The position numbers were made by a program, and so were the translations under genes. Of a stretch of 64,000 nt of DNA, positions 26,222 through 35,890 are shown piece after piece. The number at the start of each line of letters is the position of its first letter. The first letter of the stretch is position 1. This DNA comes from Rhizobium sp. Pop5 (GTDB lineage Bacteria > Pseudomonadota > Alphaproteobacteria > Rhizobiales > Rhizobiaceae): contig NZ_CP099399.1 of the NCBI RefSeq assembly GCF_024721175.1, positions 868,001-932,000 of the forward strand, given 5' to 3'. Below the pieces are notes generated by a model that made no database searches, was not told the origin of the DNA, and saw only the letters and a program-made list of their open reading frames with translations.

Positions 26222-26470
26222 ATGGCCTTTCCTCTGAGCGTCGCAGTATTGGCCGCCGGACTGGTGGCATCGGCGCCCTCACCGGACGCCGCGGGCACTC
26301 TCGTCGTTCGCGTGACGGGCGATTGCAGCGCCGCCGCAGCCCAGGTCGTCGAGCAGACGGGCGGCCAGCTCTTGTCAGTGCAACCGGTGGGTGATAGCTG
26401 CATCATCACGGTTCTCGTGTCGGGCAATGGCCAGCGTCCACGCAAGGTGACGGTAAAGGTTCCGATGTAA
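26222..26470 (+). CDS. feuN: FeuN, small periplasmic inhibitor of FeuPQ signalling
   Basis: 82 aa. Signal peptide at residues 1-24 (MAFPLSVAVLAAGLVASAPS), then a small periplasmic domain with two Cys (GDCSAAAAQ and DSCIITVL) that could form a disulfide, ending KVTVKVPM. Position, size and export signal match FeuN, which in Sinorhizobium meliloti restrains the FeuQ sensor and is encoded directly upstream of feuP. The identity rests on synteny with the well-recognised feuP and feuQ rather than on a memorised full sequence. Confidence 0.82.
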   Translation: MAFPLSVAVLAAGLVASAPSPDAAGTLVVRVTGDCSAAAAQVVEQTGGQLLSVQPVGDSCIITVLVSGNGQRPRKVTVKVPM

Positions 26471-26524
26471 GCGGAATCGGCTTATTCAGGACATGATCGA
26501 TTTGAAGCGGACGAAGGCGGACCG

Positions 26525-27196
26525 ATGCGCATCCTCGTAGTCGAAGACGACGTTAATTTGAACCGGCAGCTGGCCGACACGCTGAAGGAGGCCGGCTATG
26601 TCGTCGACCAGGCGTTCGACGGCGAGGAAGGTCATTTCCTCGGCGACACCGAACCCTATGACGCGATCATTCTGGATATCGGCCTGCCGGAGATGGACGG
26701 CGTCACCGTGCTCGAAAAATGGCGCGGCGCCGGCCGCGGCGTGCCGGTACTGATTCTGACGGCGCGCGACCGCTGGAGCGACAAGGTCGCCGGCATCGAC
26801 GCGGGCGCCGACGATTACGTCACCAAGCCCTTCCATGTCGAGGAAGTGCTGGCGCGCATTCGGGCGCTGATCCGCCGCGCGGCGGGGCATGCTTCATCCG
26901 AGATCATATGCGGGCCGGTGCGTCTCGATACCAAATCCTCGAAGGCGACGGTCAACGGCACCGCGCTGAAGTTGACTTCGCATGAATATCGCCTGCTTGC
27001 CTATCTCATGCATCACATGGGCGAGGTCGTGTCGCGCACGGAATTGGTCGAGCATATGTACGACCAGGATTTCGACCGCGACTCCAATACAATCGAGGTC
27101 TTCGTCGGCCGCCTGCGCAAGAAAATGGGCGTCGACCTGATCGAAACGGTGCGCGGTCTCGGCTACCGCATACAAGCGCCGAAGCATGCGAATTAA
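26525..27196 (+). CDS. feuP: FeuP, OmpR-family response regulator
   Basis: 223 aa, ATG 26525 with GAAGGCGG upstream. The receiver domain has acidic pocket EDD at 7-9, phospho-acceptor Asp51 (ILDIGLPEMDG) and Lys101 in YVTKPFH. An OmpR/PhoB winged helix follows (about 125-218, TLKLTSHEYRLLAYL-type). In S. meliloti FeuP controls genes for osmoadaptation, including cyclic glucan export (ndvA). Its end overlaps feuQ by 11 bp. Confidence 0.93.
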   Translation: MRILVVEDDVNLNRQLADTLKEAGYVVDQAFDGEEGHFLGDTEPYDAIILDIGLPEMDGVTVLEKWRGAGRGVPVLILTARDRWSDKVAGIDAGADDYVTKPFHVEEVLARIRALIRRAAGHASSEIICGPVRLDTKSSKATVNGTALKLTSHEYRLLAYLMHHMGEVVSRTELVEHMYDQDFDRDSNTIEVFVGRLRKKMGVDLIETVRGLGYRIQAPKHAN

Positions 27197-28589
27197 GTCG
27201 CTCACCGCACGTGTGTTGTTGCTGACCACGGTGTGGTCGACGGTGGCGCTTGTCGTGATCGGCCTGCTGATTTCCACGCTCTACCGCAAGAGCGCCGAAC
27301 GCGGCTTCCAGGATCTGTTGCGGGCGCAGCTCTATAACGTCATCAATTCGGTAACGATCGGTGACCAGGGGGCTTTGAGCGGCAGCCCGCAGCTCGGAGA
27401 CCTGCGGTTTGCCCAGCCGAAGACGGGTTGGTACTGGGTGGTGGAGCCGCTCGGCACCTATACGACCGCCCCTCTGGTATCGCCCTCGCTCGGCTCGGCG
27501 CTCATTCCGGTTCCCTCCGTCGTCGAGGCGCCTTTCGATAAGAATTACGAGCGCTACTACCAGGTGACGGACGCCTCCGGGAACCGCGTGCAGGTGGCCG
27601 AAACCGAAGTGGTGCTCGATACCGACGGGCGCGCGGCGCGCTTCCGCGTCACCGGCAATGTCGACGTGGTCGAAGACGACGTGCGCACCTTTTCCCACAG
27701 CCTCTATCTGGCGCTCGCCGGCTTCGGCGTCGGCAGCCTGATCGTCAACGCGCTGGCGATTCTCTACGGCCTGAAGCCGCTTGACAAGGCGCGTGCCGCG
27801 CTGGAGCGCATCCGCGCCGGCGAGAGTGAACAGCTGAAGGGCGATTTCCCGCGCGAGATCCTGCCGCTTGCAAACGAGGTGAACGCGCTGATCGACAGCA
27901 ACCGCCGCATCGTCGAGCGGGCGCGCATGCAGGTCGGCAATCTTGCCCATTCGCTGAAGACGCCGATCGCCGTTCTCCTGAACGAGGCGCGGGTGCTGGA
28001 AAAATCCCATGGTGAGCTGGTGCGCAGCCAGGCGGAATCGATGCAGGGACAGGTGCAGTCCTATCTGAACCGGGCGCGCATCGCCGCGCAGCGCGAATCC
28101 GTGCTGGCCCGCACCGACGCCGAACCAGCGCTGGAGCGGCTGGTGCGTGTCATGCGCCGGCTGAACGTCGATACGGAATTCGACCTCGTGGTTTCGCCGC
28201 CGCATCTCGCGGTCGCGATGGAGCAGCAGGATCTCGAGGAGACCGTCGGCAACCTCCTGGAAAATGCGGCGCGCTTTGCCAAGAGCAAGGTGCGGCTTTC
28301 GGCCGTCGAAGCCGGCGAGGATGTGAAGGGGGCCGAAGCGAGCGCGCGCCGCCACTGGGTGGAACTCGCCGTCGAGGATGACGGGCCGGGCCTGGAGCCT
28401 GACCAGATCCGCGAGGCGCTGAAGCGCGGCCGCCGGCTCGACGAAAGCAAGCCCGGAACCGGCCTCGGTCTTTCGATCGTCACCGAGATATCAAACGAAT
28501 ACCAAGGTCGGCTCGAGCTTTCCCGCGGCGAGTGGGGCGGGCTGAAGGCAAAGCTTATCCTGCCCGGCGTCACAAAGGATGTTGCATGA
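27186..28589 (+). CDS. feuQ: FeuQ, membrane sensor histidine kinase
   Basis: 467 aa, ATG 27186, overlapping feuP. Membrane helix at about 8-30, a periplasmic sensor domain (about 31-175), and a second helix at about 178-200. The H-box VGNLAHSLKTPIAVLLNEA holds the phospho-accepting His, and the ATPase domain has DDGPGL and GTGLGLSIV. It is PhoQ-like in layout. In relatives FeuQ sets FeuP phosphorylation in response to medium osmolarity and is held back by FeuN. Confidence 0.92.
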   Translation: MRIKSLTARVLLLTTVWSTVALVVIGLLISTLYRKSAERGFQDLLRAQLYNVINSVTIGDQGALSGSPQLGDLRFAQPKTGWYWVVEPLGTYTTAPLVSPSLGSALIPVPSVVEAPFDKNYERYYQVTDASGNRVQVAETEVVLDTDGRAARFRVTGNVDVVEDDVRTFSHSLYLALAGFGVGSLIVNALAILYGLKPLDKARAALERIRAGESEQLKGDFPREILPLANEVNALIDSNRRIVERARMQVGNLAHSLKTPIAVLLNEARVLEKSHGELVRSQAESMQGQVQSYLNRARIAAQRESVLARTDAEPALERLVRVMRRLNVDTEFDLVVSPPHLAVAMEQQDLEETVGNLLENAARFAKSKVRLSAVEAGEDVKGAEASARRHWVELAVEDDGPGLEPDQIREALKRGRRLDESKPGTGLGLSIVTEISNEYQGRLELSRGEWGGLKAKLILPGVTKDVA

Positions 28590-28707
28590 GCAACTACTTG
28601 ATGTCACAAAGATAGTGGCAAATGTATAGCATGCTTTGCCTTAATGCTGACACGGGGACGCTGCACTTCGATCGGCTGAATTTGACCCCTGATCGTGGTT
28701 CGACGCA

Positions 28708-29133
28708 ATGATTTTACGCTCGCAAGGCATGATCGTTTCTGCCCTTCTCGTCGCCGTCGCGCTGTCCGGCTGCGTGACGACGAAAGGCGCCGGTTCACGC
28801 GGCCTTTTTTCCAGCAAGCCCTCCGCATCGGCCGCTTTCATCACCGCGCTGCAGGGCGGCCTCGTCGGCCGGAGTGGTGTGACGCTAAGCGACAGCGACA
28901 AGCAGAGAGCGCTCGAGGCGGAATATCGGGCTCTGGAGGGAGCCGCCGTCGGTCAACCGATGCTCTGGACCGGCAAGGACATCAGCGGCAAGGTTGTTGC
29001 GGCAGCACCCTATCAGGTCGGCTCGCAGAATTGCCGCCAATATACCCATACTCTGACCGTCGACGGCAAGGATACCGTGGTGCGTGGCGCCGCCTGCCGC
29101 AACGAAGACGGCAGCTGGTCGCCGCTTGGCTAA
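28708..29133 (+). CDS. Lipoprotein, RT0821/17-kDa surface antigen family
   Basis: 141 aa, ATG 28708. A second in-frame ATG at 28729 would also give a full signal sequence. The lipobox LSGC places the lipidated Cys at residue 22. The mature part carries the family pattern RALEAEYRALEG...G...W and CRQYTHTLTVDG...GAACRNEDGSW. It is expected in the outer or inner membrane facing the periplasm. Its role is unknown. It follows feuQ and may be co-transcribed, and a hairpin comes after it. Confidence 0.82.
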   Translation: MILRSQGMIVSALLVAVALSGCVTTKGAGSRGLFSSKPSASAAFITALQGGLVGRSGVTLSDSDKQRALEAEYRALEGAAVGQPMLWTGKDISGKVVAAAPYQVGSQNCRQYTHTLTVDGKDTVVRGAACRNEDGSWSPLG

Positions 29134-29191
29134 ACTGGGTTGATATCTGGGTGGTTTCGGCTCTCAATTGCGGCCAATAGCCTCAAATCTT

Positions 29192-29222
29192 CGTCATTCC
29201 GGCTTTGGCAGTTGGAATGACG
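29192..29222 (+). terminator. Hairpin between lipoprotein and ccmI
   Basis: CGTCATTCC (29192-29200) and GGAATGACG (29214-29222) pair perfectly over 9 bp with a 13-nt loop. Only a CG-rich sequence follows, so intrinsic termination is uncertain. It lies 25 bp before ccmI and could also affect ccmI expression. Confidence 0.45.
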
Positions 29223-29247
29223 TCGCGCTTCAAGTATTTGGGCCGGT

Positions 29248-30405
29248 ATGCTGTTCTGGATTCTCGTTGCCGTTCTGACGGCAGTCGTCGCCGCTGTCCT
29301 GCTCTACCCCCTTCTGCGCGGAGCGAAGGCGGCGGAGAATAGCCGCGCAGGCGAGGCTGCCGTCTATCGCGATCAACTGCGCGAACTCGACCGGGATCTC
29401 AATGGCGGCCTTATCACGCCGGAGGAGGCTGATTATGCCAGGGCTGAAATCGGCCGGCGGCTGATTGCCGTCTCCGCCGATGAGCCGGGGGGGGCGCCGA
29501 AGGCGGCACGACATCACCGTTTCACCGAGGCTTTTGTCCTTTTGCTTCTGCCGGTTCTTGGGCTCTGTCTCTATTTGACGACGGGCCGGCCGGACCTGCC
29601 CTCGCAACCGCTGGAAGCGCGGCTGGAAAACCCCGGCAACGATGTTGCCGTGCTGATCGCCAAGGCGGAACGACATTTGGCGCAGAATCCCGATGACGGC
29701 AGGGGTTGGGATGTGCTGGCGCCGATCTATATCCGCACGATGCGGGTGAACGACGCGCAGACCGCCTACCGCAATGCGATCCGCCTTCTCGGCCCGAGCC
29801 CGATCCGCCTCGACGGCCTTGCCGAGACGCTGATGGCGCTCTCCGATGGCGTGGTGACGGAAGAGACGCGTCAGGTGCTCGAACAGTCGCTGAAGCTGGA
29901 ACCGGACAATCCCCGTGCCCGCTTCTACATCGCCCTTGGCATGGAGCAGGCGGGACGGCCCGACGACGCGCGCCAGGCCTTCGAGGCGCTGGCGAAACAA
30001 TCGCCGGCCGATGCGCCCTGGCTGCCGCTTGTCAACGAACACATCGCCATGAATGGCGGCGCGCCGGCAGGCGCCAATCCTGTCACTCCCGGTGCAGGGC
30101 AGGCTGCTCCCGGCAACCCCACGCAGCAAGATGTGGCGGCGGCTGAGAACATGAGCGCCGGCGACCGGCAGCAGATGATCCGCGGAATGGTCGAAAGCCT
30201 TGATGCCAAGCTCAGCCAGGATCCGAATAATTTCGAGGGTTGGATGCGGCTTATCCGCTCTTATGCGGTATTGAACGACAAGGATCGCGCCACCGATGCC
30301 CTAAAGCGTGGGCTCGCGGCCTTTCCGCCTGCCGGCGAACAGGGCAAGCAGCTTCTGGCGCTCGCCAAGGAGCTCAACATAGCCACGGAGGGACAGACCG
30401 AATGA
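29248..30405 (+). CDS. ccmI: CcmI/CycH, apocytochrome c chaperone
   Basis: 385 aa. The membrane-bound N-terminal module has two helices (residues 2-22 and about 95-113) around a cytosolic coiled coil ([22 protein letters not shown]). A large periplasmic domain with TPR-like repeats follows (about 130-300, [22 protein letters not shown]) and holds the apocytochrome C-terminus. A Pro/Ala linker separates the last repeat. Rhizobial cycH mutants lack all c-type cytochromes. It is the first gene of the cycHJKL order and overlaps ccmE by ATGA. Confidence 0.95.
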   Translation: MLFWILVAVLTAVVAAVLLYPLLRGAKAAENSRAGEAAVYRDQLRELDRDLNGGLITPEEADYARAEIGRRLIAVSADEPGGAPKAARHHRFTEAFVLLLLPVLGLCLYLTTGRPDLPSQPLEARLENPGNDVAVLIAKAERHLAQNPDDGRGWDVLAPIYIRTMRVNDAQTAYRNAIRLLGPSPIRLDGLAETLMALSDGVVTEETRQVLEQSLKLEPDNPRARFYIALGMEQAGRPDDARQAFEALAKQSPADAPWLPLVNEHIAMNGGAPAGANPVTPGAGQAAPGNPTQQDVAAAENMSAGDRQQMIRGMVESLDAKLSQDPNNFEGWMRLIRSYAVLNDKDRATDALKRGLAAFPPAGEQGKQLLALAKELNIATEGQTE

Positions 30406-30884
30406 CCCGCAAGCAAAAGCGCCTTGCTGTGATCGGGGGCGGTGTGAGCTTCATCATCGCGGCCGTGCTGCTGGTCATGTTCGCCTTCAGCCAGTCGGTC
30501 GCCTATTTCTACATGCCGGCGGATCTCGCAAAGACGCCGGTGGCGCCGGAAACGCGCATCCGGCTCGGCGGGCTGGTGGGTGAGGGCAGCGTCGTGCGCG
30601 GTACCGGCTCGACCGTGGAATTTGCCGTCACCGACGGCAGCACCAATGCCGTGAAGGTCAAATATACGGGCATCCTCCCTGATCTCTTCCGCGAGGGTCA
30701 AGGCGTCGTCACGGAGGGCATGTTCGCCGCCGGGACGAATATCTTCATCGCCGACACCGTGCTTGCCAAGCATGATGAGACCTACATGCCGAAGGATGTG
30801 GCCGACAGGCTGAAGCAGCAGGGGCTGTGGAAGGAGGGCCAAGGGGCAGAAGGCAAAGCGCAGGAAGCGAAGGCGACGCCATGA
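30402..30884 (+). CDS. ccmE: CcmE/CycJ, periplasmic heme chaperone
   Basis: 160 aa. Basic N-terminus (MTRKQKRL), signal anchor at about 8-30, then an OB-fold periplasmic domain with the heme-attachment motif [10 protein letters not shown]. The His forms a covalent bond to heme and the Tyr four residues later is conserved. The tail is charged and flexible. It takes heme from CcmC and hands it to CcmF/H. It overlaps both neighbours by 4 bp, which points to translational coupling. Confidence 0.96.
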   Translation: MTRKQKRLAVIGGGVSFIIAAVLLVMFAFSQSVAYFYMPADLAKTPVAPETRIRLGGLVGEGSVVRGTGSTVEFAVTDGSTNAVKVKYTGILPDLFREGQGVVTEGMFAAGTNIFIADTVLAKHDETYMPKDVADRLKQQGLWKEGQGAEGKAQEAKATP

Positions 30885-32869
30885 TCATCGAGATCGGCCA
30901 TTACGCGCTGGTGCTGGCGCTGGCAACGGCGCTCATCCTTTCGGTCGTGCCGGTGATCGGCGCCCGCCGGCTCGATCGGGCGATGATGGATGTGGCCACC
31001 GTCGGCTCGCTTGCGATGTTTGCGCTTGTCGCCTTCTCCTTCGGCGTTTTGACCTATGCCCATGTCGTTTCGGACTTCTCGGTGGAGAACGTCTGGGAGA
31101 ATTCGCATTCGCTGGTGCCGCTGATCTACAAATATTCCGGCGTCTGGGGCAATCACGAGGGATCGATGATGCTCTGGCTGTTGATCCTGACGCTGTTCAG
31201 CGCGCTGGTCGCACTCTTCGGGCGCAATCTGCCGGAAACGCTGAAGGCCAACGTGCTGGCCGTGCAGGCCTGGATTTCGGTCGCCTTCACGCTCTTCATC
31301 CTGCTGACTTCCAATCCCTTCCTCCGGCTCGACCCGGCACCCGCCGAGGGCCGCGATCTCAATCCGGTGCTGCAGGATGTCGGTCTGGCGATCCACCCGC
31401 CACTGCTCTATCTCGGCTATGTCGGTTTCTCCATTTGTTTCTCCTTTGCCGTCGCCGCCCTCATGGAAGGGCGGATTGACGCCGCGTGGGCGCGCTGGGT
31501 GCGGCCCTGGACGCTCGCTGCCTGGACCTTCCTGACGCTTGGCATCGCCATGGGCTCCTACTGGGCCTATTACGAACTTGGTTGGGGCGGCTGGTGGTTC
31601 TGGGACCCGGTGGAAAACGCCTCCTTCATGCCGTGGCTCGCCGGCACCGCGCTTCTGCATTCGGCCCTCGTCATGGAAAAGCGTGAGGCGCTGAAGATCT
31701 GGACGGTGCTGCTGGCCATCCTCACTTTCTCGCTGTCGCTGATGGGCACGTTCCTGGTGCGCTCCGGCGTGCTGACTTCGGTCCATGCCTTTGCCAGCGA
31801 TCCGAGCCGCGGCATTTTCATCCTCTGCATCCTGCTGATCTTCATCGGCGGCGCGCTGTCCCTGTTTGCCTTCCGCGCACCGCGGCTTTCGGCCGGCGGG
31901 TTGTTCGCGCCGATCTCGCGCGAGGGCGCGCTTGTTGTCAACAATCTGATCCTGACGGTCGCCTGCGGCACGGTGCTGACGGGCACACTCTATCCGCTGT
32001 TGCTGGAAACGATCACCGGCGACAAGATCTCCGTCGGGCCGCCCTTCTTCAACATGACCTTCGGCCTGCTGATGGCACCGCTCATCTTCATCGTGCCCTT
32101 CGGGCCGCTGCTCGCCTGGAAGCGCGGCGATCTGCTCGGCGCATTGCAGCGCCTCTACGTGGTGGCGGGGCTGGCCTTCGCAGCGGCGGTGATCTTCTTC
32201 TATATCGAACATGGCGGGCCGGTGCTTTCGGTGCTCGGGCTTGCGGCAGGGCTGTTTCTGATCCTTGGTGCGGCCGCCGATCTCTGGTACCGCGCCGGCA
32301 TCGGCAAGGTTGCAGGCGGTGTTGCCTGGCGCCGGCTTAGCGGCCTGCCGCGCTCTGCCTTCGGAACGGCGCTCGCCCATGCCGGCCTCGGTGTCACCGT
32401 GCTCGGCATCGTCGCTGTCACGACCTTTCAGACCGAGCACGTCATCGAAATGAAACCCGGCGAGACGACGGACGCCGGTGGCTACAGCCTGAATTTCGAC
32501 GGCATCCAGCCGGGCAGAGGGCCGAACTATACAGAGGATCGCGGCCACTTCACCGTCCGGCGCGCAGGCGTCGCGGTCGCCGACACCTGGTCGGCCAAAC
32601 GCCTCTACACCGCCCGCCAGATGCCGACGACGGAGGCAGGCATCCTGACCTTCGGGCTCAGCCAGCTCTACGTCTCGCTCGGCGACGCCACCAAGGACGG
32701 CGGCATCGTCGTGCGCATCTGGTGGAAGCCTTTCATCCTCTGCATCTGGGGCGGAGCGCTGATCATGGCTTTCGGCGGCCTCGTCTCACTCTCCGACCGG
32801 CGGCTAAGGGTCGGCGCCCCGCGCAGGAAAGCAAAACCGGCAGCGCCTGCGATGGAGCCGGCGGAATGA
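30881..32869 (+). CDS. ccmF: CcmF/CycK, heme lyase subunit
   Basis: 662 aa from ATG 30881, overlapping ccmE by ATGA. It is a polytopic inner-membrane protein with about 15 helices. The conserved periplasmic Trp-rich motif [18 protein letters not shown] and the preceding family motif [12 protein letters not shown] are present, with His residues for heme ligation ([17 protein letters not shown]). With CcmH and CcmI it ligates heme to CXXCH apocytochromes. Length agrees with the family. Confidence 0.96.
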   Translation: MIIEIGHYALVLALATALILSVVPVIGARRLDRAMMDVATVGSLAMFALVAFSFGVLTYAHVVSDFSVENVWENSHSLVPLIYKYSGVWGNHEGSMMLWLLILTLFSALVALFGRNLPETLKANVLAVQAWISVAFTLFILLTSNPFLRLDPAPAEGRDLNPVLQDVGLAIHPPLLYLGYVGFSICFSFAVAALMEGRIDAAWARWVRPWTLAAWTFLTLGIAMGSYWAYYELGWGGWWFWDPVENASFMPWLAGTALLHSALVMEKREALKIWTVLLAILTFSLSLMGTFLVRSGVLTSVHAFASDPSRGIFILCILLIFIGGALSLFAFRAPRLSAGGLFAPISREGALVVNNLILTVACGTVLTGTLYPLLLETITGDKISVGPPFFNMTFGLLMAPLIFIVPFGPLLAWKRGDLLGALQRLYVVAGLAFAAAVIFFYIEHGGPVLSVLGLAAGLFLILGAAADLWYRAGIGKVAGGVAWRRLSGLPRSAFGTALAHAGLGVTVLGIVAVTTFQTEHVIEMKPGETTDAGGYSLNFDGIQPGRGPNYTEDRGHFTVRRAGVAVADTWSAKRLYTARQMPTTEAGILTFGLSQLYVSLGDATKDGGIVVRIWWKPFILCIWGGALIMAFGGLVSLSDRRLRVGAPRRKAKPAAPAMEPAE

Positions 32870-33321
32870 TGCGGCGTCTCCTCCTCACGTTGGCTTTGCT
32901 GCTGGTGGCCGCACCCGCCTTCGCCGTCAATCCCGACGAAGTGCTGGCCGATCCGGCATTGGAAGCAAGAGCGCGCACCCTTTCGGCAGAATTGCGCTGC
33001 ATGGTCTGCCAGAACCAGTCGATCGACGATTCCAATGCCGATCTCGCCAAGGATCTGCGCCTTTTGGTGCGCGAGCGCATCACCGACGGCGACAGCGACG
33101 AGGCAGTGCTGAACTATATCGTTTCGCGCTACGGCGAGTTCGTGCTGCTGAAGCCGCGGTTCAGCACGAAGACGCTGCTGCTCTGGGGCGCGCCGGTTCT
33201 ACTGGTGCTTACCGGCGGGCTTTCTCTGATCGCCTTTGCGCGCAGGAGGACCGGCAAGCCGACGGGCAGCAAGCTGACAACGGACGAGCAGGCGCGACTG
33301 AGCGAGCTTCTCGACAAGTGA
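32866..33321 (+). CDS. ccmH: CcmH/CycL, apocytochrome thiol reductase subunit
   Basis: 151 aa from ATG 32866, overlapping ccmF by ATGA. Signal peptide ([20 protein letters not shown]), then a three-helix periplasmic domain with the redox motif [16 protein letters not shown] (C-x-x-C), and a C-terminal membrane helix at about 105-125. It keeps the apocytochrome heme-binding thiols reduced. It ends the cytochrome c maturation unit. Confidence 0.95.
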   Translation: MMRRLLLTLALLLVAAPAFAVNPDEVLADPALEARARTLSAELRCMVCQNQSIDDSNADLAKDLRLLVRERITDGDSDEAVLNYIVSRYGEFVLLKPRFSTKTLLLWGAPVLLVLTGGLSLIAFARRRTGKPTGSKLTTDEQARLSELLDK

Positions 33322-33338
33322 GGCCCGAAGCCGCGGTC

Positions 33339-33354
33339 GTCCGTTGTGACGGAC
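33339..33354 (+). terminator. Short hairpin after ccmH
   Basis: GTCCGT-TGTG-ACGGAC (6-bp stem, 4-nt loop) lies 18 bp after the ccmH stop without a T-run. It is a weak candidate for the end of the ccm transcript ahead of degP. Confidence 0.35.
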
Positions 33355-33484
33355 CCGGAAGCAAACATTACGAACTTTTCATTGGCCGGACAGTTCGCAG
33401 TAAGGTGGGGCATCCTATATCTCTATTCATCGACTGATCCGGCGTCGCCGGTCTGAAGATCTAAGAACAAGAGAAGGTGCTCCA

Positions 33485-35068
33485 ATGCTCAAGAATTTCA
33501 ACGGACGTCCGTCCTTCGCCACTGTGCTCAAGGCTTCTACCGTCGCCGGTATCGCAGCCGCTGTGCTCGCAACCGGCGTTCCGCTCGAAATCACCCGGTC
33601 TTATGCTGAAGCCGTCAAGGTTCAGGCGCCTGCCGTTCCGAGCTTCGCCAATGTCGTCGACGCCGTATCGCCGGCCGTCGTTTCCGTCCGCGTCGAAAAC
33701 CGCGTCAATCCCGTCGCCGACAATGACGGCTTTTCCCTCGACGGCCGCGGCTTCGACGATCTTCCCGACGATCATCCGCTGAAGCGCTTCTTCAAGCAGT
33801 TCGGCCAGGACCCGAATGACCAGCAGAGCCATCCGCGCCGCTTCGGCCAGAATGGCCCGAATGGCGGTCCGAACGGCCCGGGCGGCAAGGGTCGCCTCCG
33901 CCCGGTTGCTCAAGGGTCCGGCTTCTTCATCTCCGAGGACGGCTATATCGTCACCAACAACCATGTCGTTTCCGATGGCCAGGCCTTCGTCGCGGTCATG
34001 AATGACGGCACCGAACTCGATGCCAAGCTGATTGGCAAGGATCCGCGCACCGACCTCGCCGTTCTGAAGGTCGATGGCAAGGGCAAGAAGTTCACCTACG
34101 TCAACTGGGCCGACGACAACAATGTCCGCGTCGGCGACTGGGTCGTTGCCGTCGGCAACCCCTTCGGCCTCGGCGGCACGGTGACGGCGGGTATCGTCTC
34201 GGCCCGTGGCCGCGACATCGGCTCCGGCCCTTATGATGACTACCTTCAGGTGGACGCCGCTGTGAACCGCGGCAACTCCGGCGGCCCGACCTTCAACCTC
34301 AGCGGCGAAGTCGTCGGCATCAACACTGCGATCTTCTCACCATCCGGAGGCAGCGTCGGTATCGCCTTCGCCATTCCGGCCTCGACCGCCAAGGATGTCG
34401 TCGCCGACCTGATGAAGGACGGCCAGGTGTCGCGCGGCTGGCTGGGTGTCCAGATCCAGCCTGTCACCAAGGATATCGCCGAATCCATCGGCCTTTCCGA
34501 GCCGAGCGGCGCACTCGTCGTCGCCCCGCAGGCCGGATCGCCGGGTGACAAGGCGGGCATGAAGGCAGGCGACGTCGTCACTGCTCTCAATGGTGAGACG
34601 ATCAAGGATGCGCGTGACCTCAGCCGTCGCATCGGCGCAATGCAGCCTGGCAGCAAGGCCGAGCTTTCGGTCTGGCGCGCCGGCAAGGCGCAGTCTCTCA
34701 CCGTCGAACTCGGCACGTTGCCGGCCGACCAGAAGGAGGCGTCCGCCGACGACAACAACCAGCCGCAGCAGCCGGAGGCGCCGGCTTCCGAGAAGGCTCT
34801 CGCCGATCTCGGCCTGACAGTTGGTCCCTCTGACGATGGCAAGGGTCTGGCGATCACCGGTATCGACCCTGACTCAGACGCTGCCGACAAGGGCATCAAG
34901 GAAGGCGAAAAGATCACCTCAGTCAACAATCAGCAGGTCTCCACCGCCGCTGATGTCGTCAAGGTGCTGAACCAGGCCAAGAAGGACGGCCGCACCCGCG
35001 CCCTCTTCCAGATCCAGTCCAGCGAAGGAAGCCGTTTCGTAGCGCTTCCGATCAACGGCCAGGGCTGA
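33485..35068 (+). CDS. degP: DegP/HtrA periplasmic serine protease-chaperone
   Basis: 527 aa. Signal region at about 13-42 (VAGIAAAVLATGVPL). A Gly/Asn/Pro-rich low-complexity loop is at about 115-140. The protease domain has a complete triad: His in TNNHVV, Asp in DPRTDLAVL and Ser in RGNSGG. Two PDZ domains follow (about 300-390 and 430-520). It degrades or refolds damaged envelope proteins. It is followed by a response regulator and kinase, a context I recall from other rhizobia, suggesting envelope-stress control. Confidence 0.95.
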   Translation: MLKNFNGRPSFATVLKASTVAGIAAAVLATGVPLEITRSYAEAVKVQAPAVPSFANVVDAVSPAVVSVRVENRVNPVADNDGFSLDGRGFDDLPDDHPLKRFFKQFGQDPNDQQSHPRRFGQNGPNGGPNGPGGKGRLRPVAQGSGFFISEDGYIVTNNHVVSDGQAFVAVMNDGTELDAKLIGKDPRTDLAVLKVDGKGKKFTYVNWADDNNVRVGDWVVAVGNPFGLGGTVTAGIVSARGRDIGSGPYDDYLQVDAAVNRGNSGGPTFNLSGEVVGINTAIFSPSGGSVGIAFAIPASTAKDVVADLMKDGQVSRGWLGVQIQPVTKDIAESIGLSEPSGALVVAPQAGSPGDKAGMKAGDVVTALNGETIKDARDLSRRIGAMQPGSKAELSVWRAGKAQSLTVELGTLPADQKEASADDNNQPQQPEAPASEKALADLGLTVGPSDDGKGLAITGIDPDSDAADKGIKEGEKITSVNNQQVSTAADVVKVLNQAKKDGRTRALFQIQSSEGSRFVALPINGQG

Positions 35069-35085
35069 TCCTTAAGAAAACAGCA

Positions 35086-35111
35086 GCCGTGCGGAGGAAA
35101 CTCCGCGCGGC
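35086..35111 (+). terminator. Hairpin with GAAA tetraloop after degP
   Basis: Eleven-base arms (35086-35096 and 35101-35111) pair fully, with one G-U, around a GAAA loop of the stable GNRA type. Only TCGATTCTTCTG follows. It may partly terminate degP transcription before the response regulator, or stabilise the degP mRNA end. Confidence 0.55.
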
Positions 35112-35143
35112 TCGATTCTTCTGACCTTTCAAGGATGATCGTG

Positions 35144-35890
35144 ATGAGCGCCGCCCCGCAGGAACACGCTTTGAGCCTTGCCGAAACACAGCCGGCGGGT
35201 AATGTCGGCCGCATGAAGATTCTCATCATCGAAGATGATCTCGAAGCAGCAGTCTACCTCACGAAGGCCTTTCGCGAGGCAGGCATCGTTGCCGATCACG
35301 CCAGCGATGGCGAGGCCGGCTTGTTCATGGGATCCGAAAATACCTACGACGTCATCGTCATCGACCGCATGCTGCCGCGACGCGATGGGCTCTCCGTCAT
35401 CAGCGAGCTGCGCCGGAAGGCCATCCATACGCCGGTCCTCATCCTCTCCGCCTTGGGACAGGTTGACGACCGCGTCACCGGTCTTCGCGCCGGCGGCGAC
35501 GACTACCTGCCGAAACCGTATGCGTTCAGCGAATTGCTGGCGCGTGTCGAGGTGCTCGGCCGCCGCAAGGGCACGCCGGATCAGGACGTCGTCTACCGCG
35601 TCGGCGATCTCGAACTCGACCGGCTTTCCCACGAGGTGCGCCGCGCCGGCAAGGAGATCCTGCTGCAGCCCCGCGAGTTCCGTCTGCTCGAATATCTGAT
35701 GAAGAATGCCGGGCAGGTGGTGACCCGCACCATGCTTCTCGAAAACGTCTGGGACTACCATTTCGACCCGCAGACCAACGTCATCGACGTGCATGTCTCG
35801 CGCCTGCGCTCGAAGATCGAAAAAGACTTCAGCCAGCCGCTCCTGAAGACGATCAGGGGCGCGGGGTATATGATCAAGGATGAGGGATGA
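35144..35890 (+). CDS. OmpR-family response regulator next to degP
   Basis: 248 aa from ATG 35144 (MSAAPQEH), with AAGGA eight bases upstream. The receiver proper begins at MKILIIEDD (35213). It has the acidic pocket, phospho-acceptor Asp in VIDRMLPRRDG and Lys in YLPKPYAF, then a winged-helix DNA-binding domain (LQPREFRLLEYLMKNAG). An N-terminal extension of about 23 residues is unusual. It is coupled to the kinase gene by ATGA. Location suggests an envelope-stress regulon with degP, but no target site was identified. Confidence 0.9.
   Translation: MSAAPQEHALSLAETQPAGNVGRMKILIIEDDLEAAVYLTKAFREAGIVADHASDGEAGLFMGSENTYDVIVIDRMLPRRDGLSVISELRRKAIHTPVLILSALGQVDDRVTGLRAGGDDYLPKPYAFSELLARVEVLGRRKGTPDQDVVYRVGDLELDRLSHEVRRAGKEILLQPREFRLLEYLMKNAGQVVTRTMLLENVWDYHFDPQTNVIDVHVSRLRSKIEKDFSQPLLKTIRGAGYMIKDEG

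Noticed and set aside
26525..28589. Calling the pair phoP/phoQ
   Set aside because: PhoPQ-like in layout, but the small exported gene directly upstream and the rhizobial context identify feuNPQ.
30782..32548. 588-codon open frame antisense to ccmF
   Set aside because: It is rich in Gln, Arg, His and Glu without domain pattern, as expected from the complement of GC-rich membrane protein codons, and it lies wholly over ccmE/ccmF.
33485..35068. The Gly/Asn/Pro-rich stretch in DegP as a repeat or insertion
   Set aside because: Such a flexible loop is usual in the protease domain of rhizobial DegP and keeps the frame.
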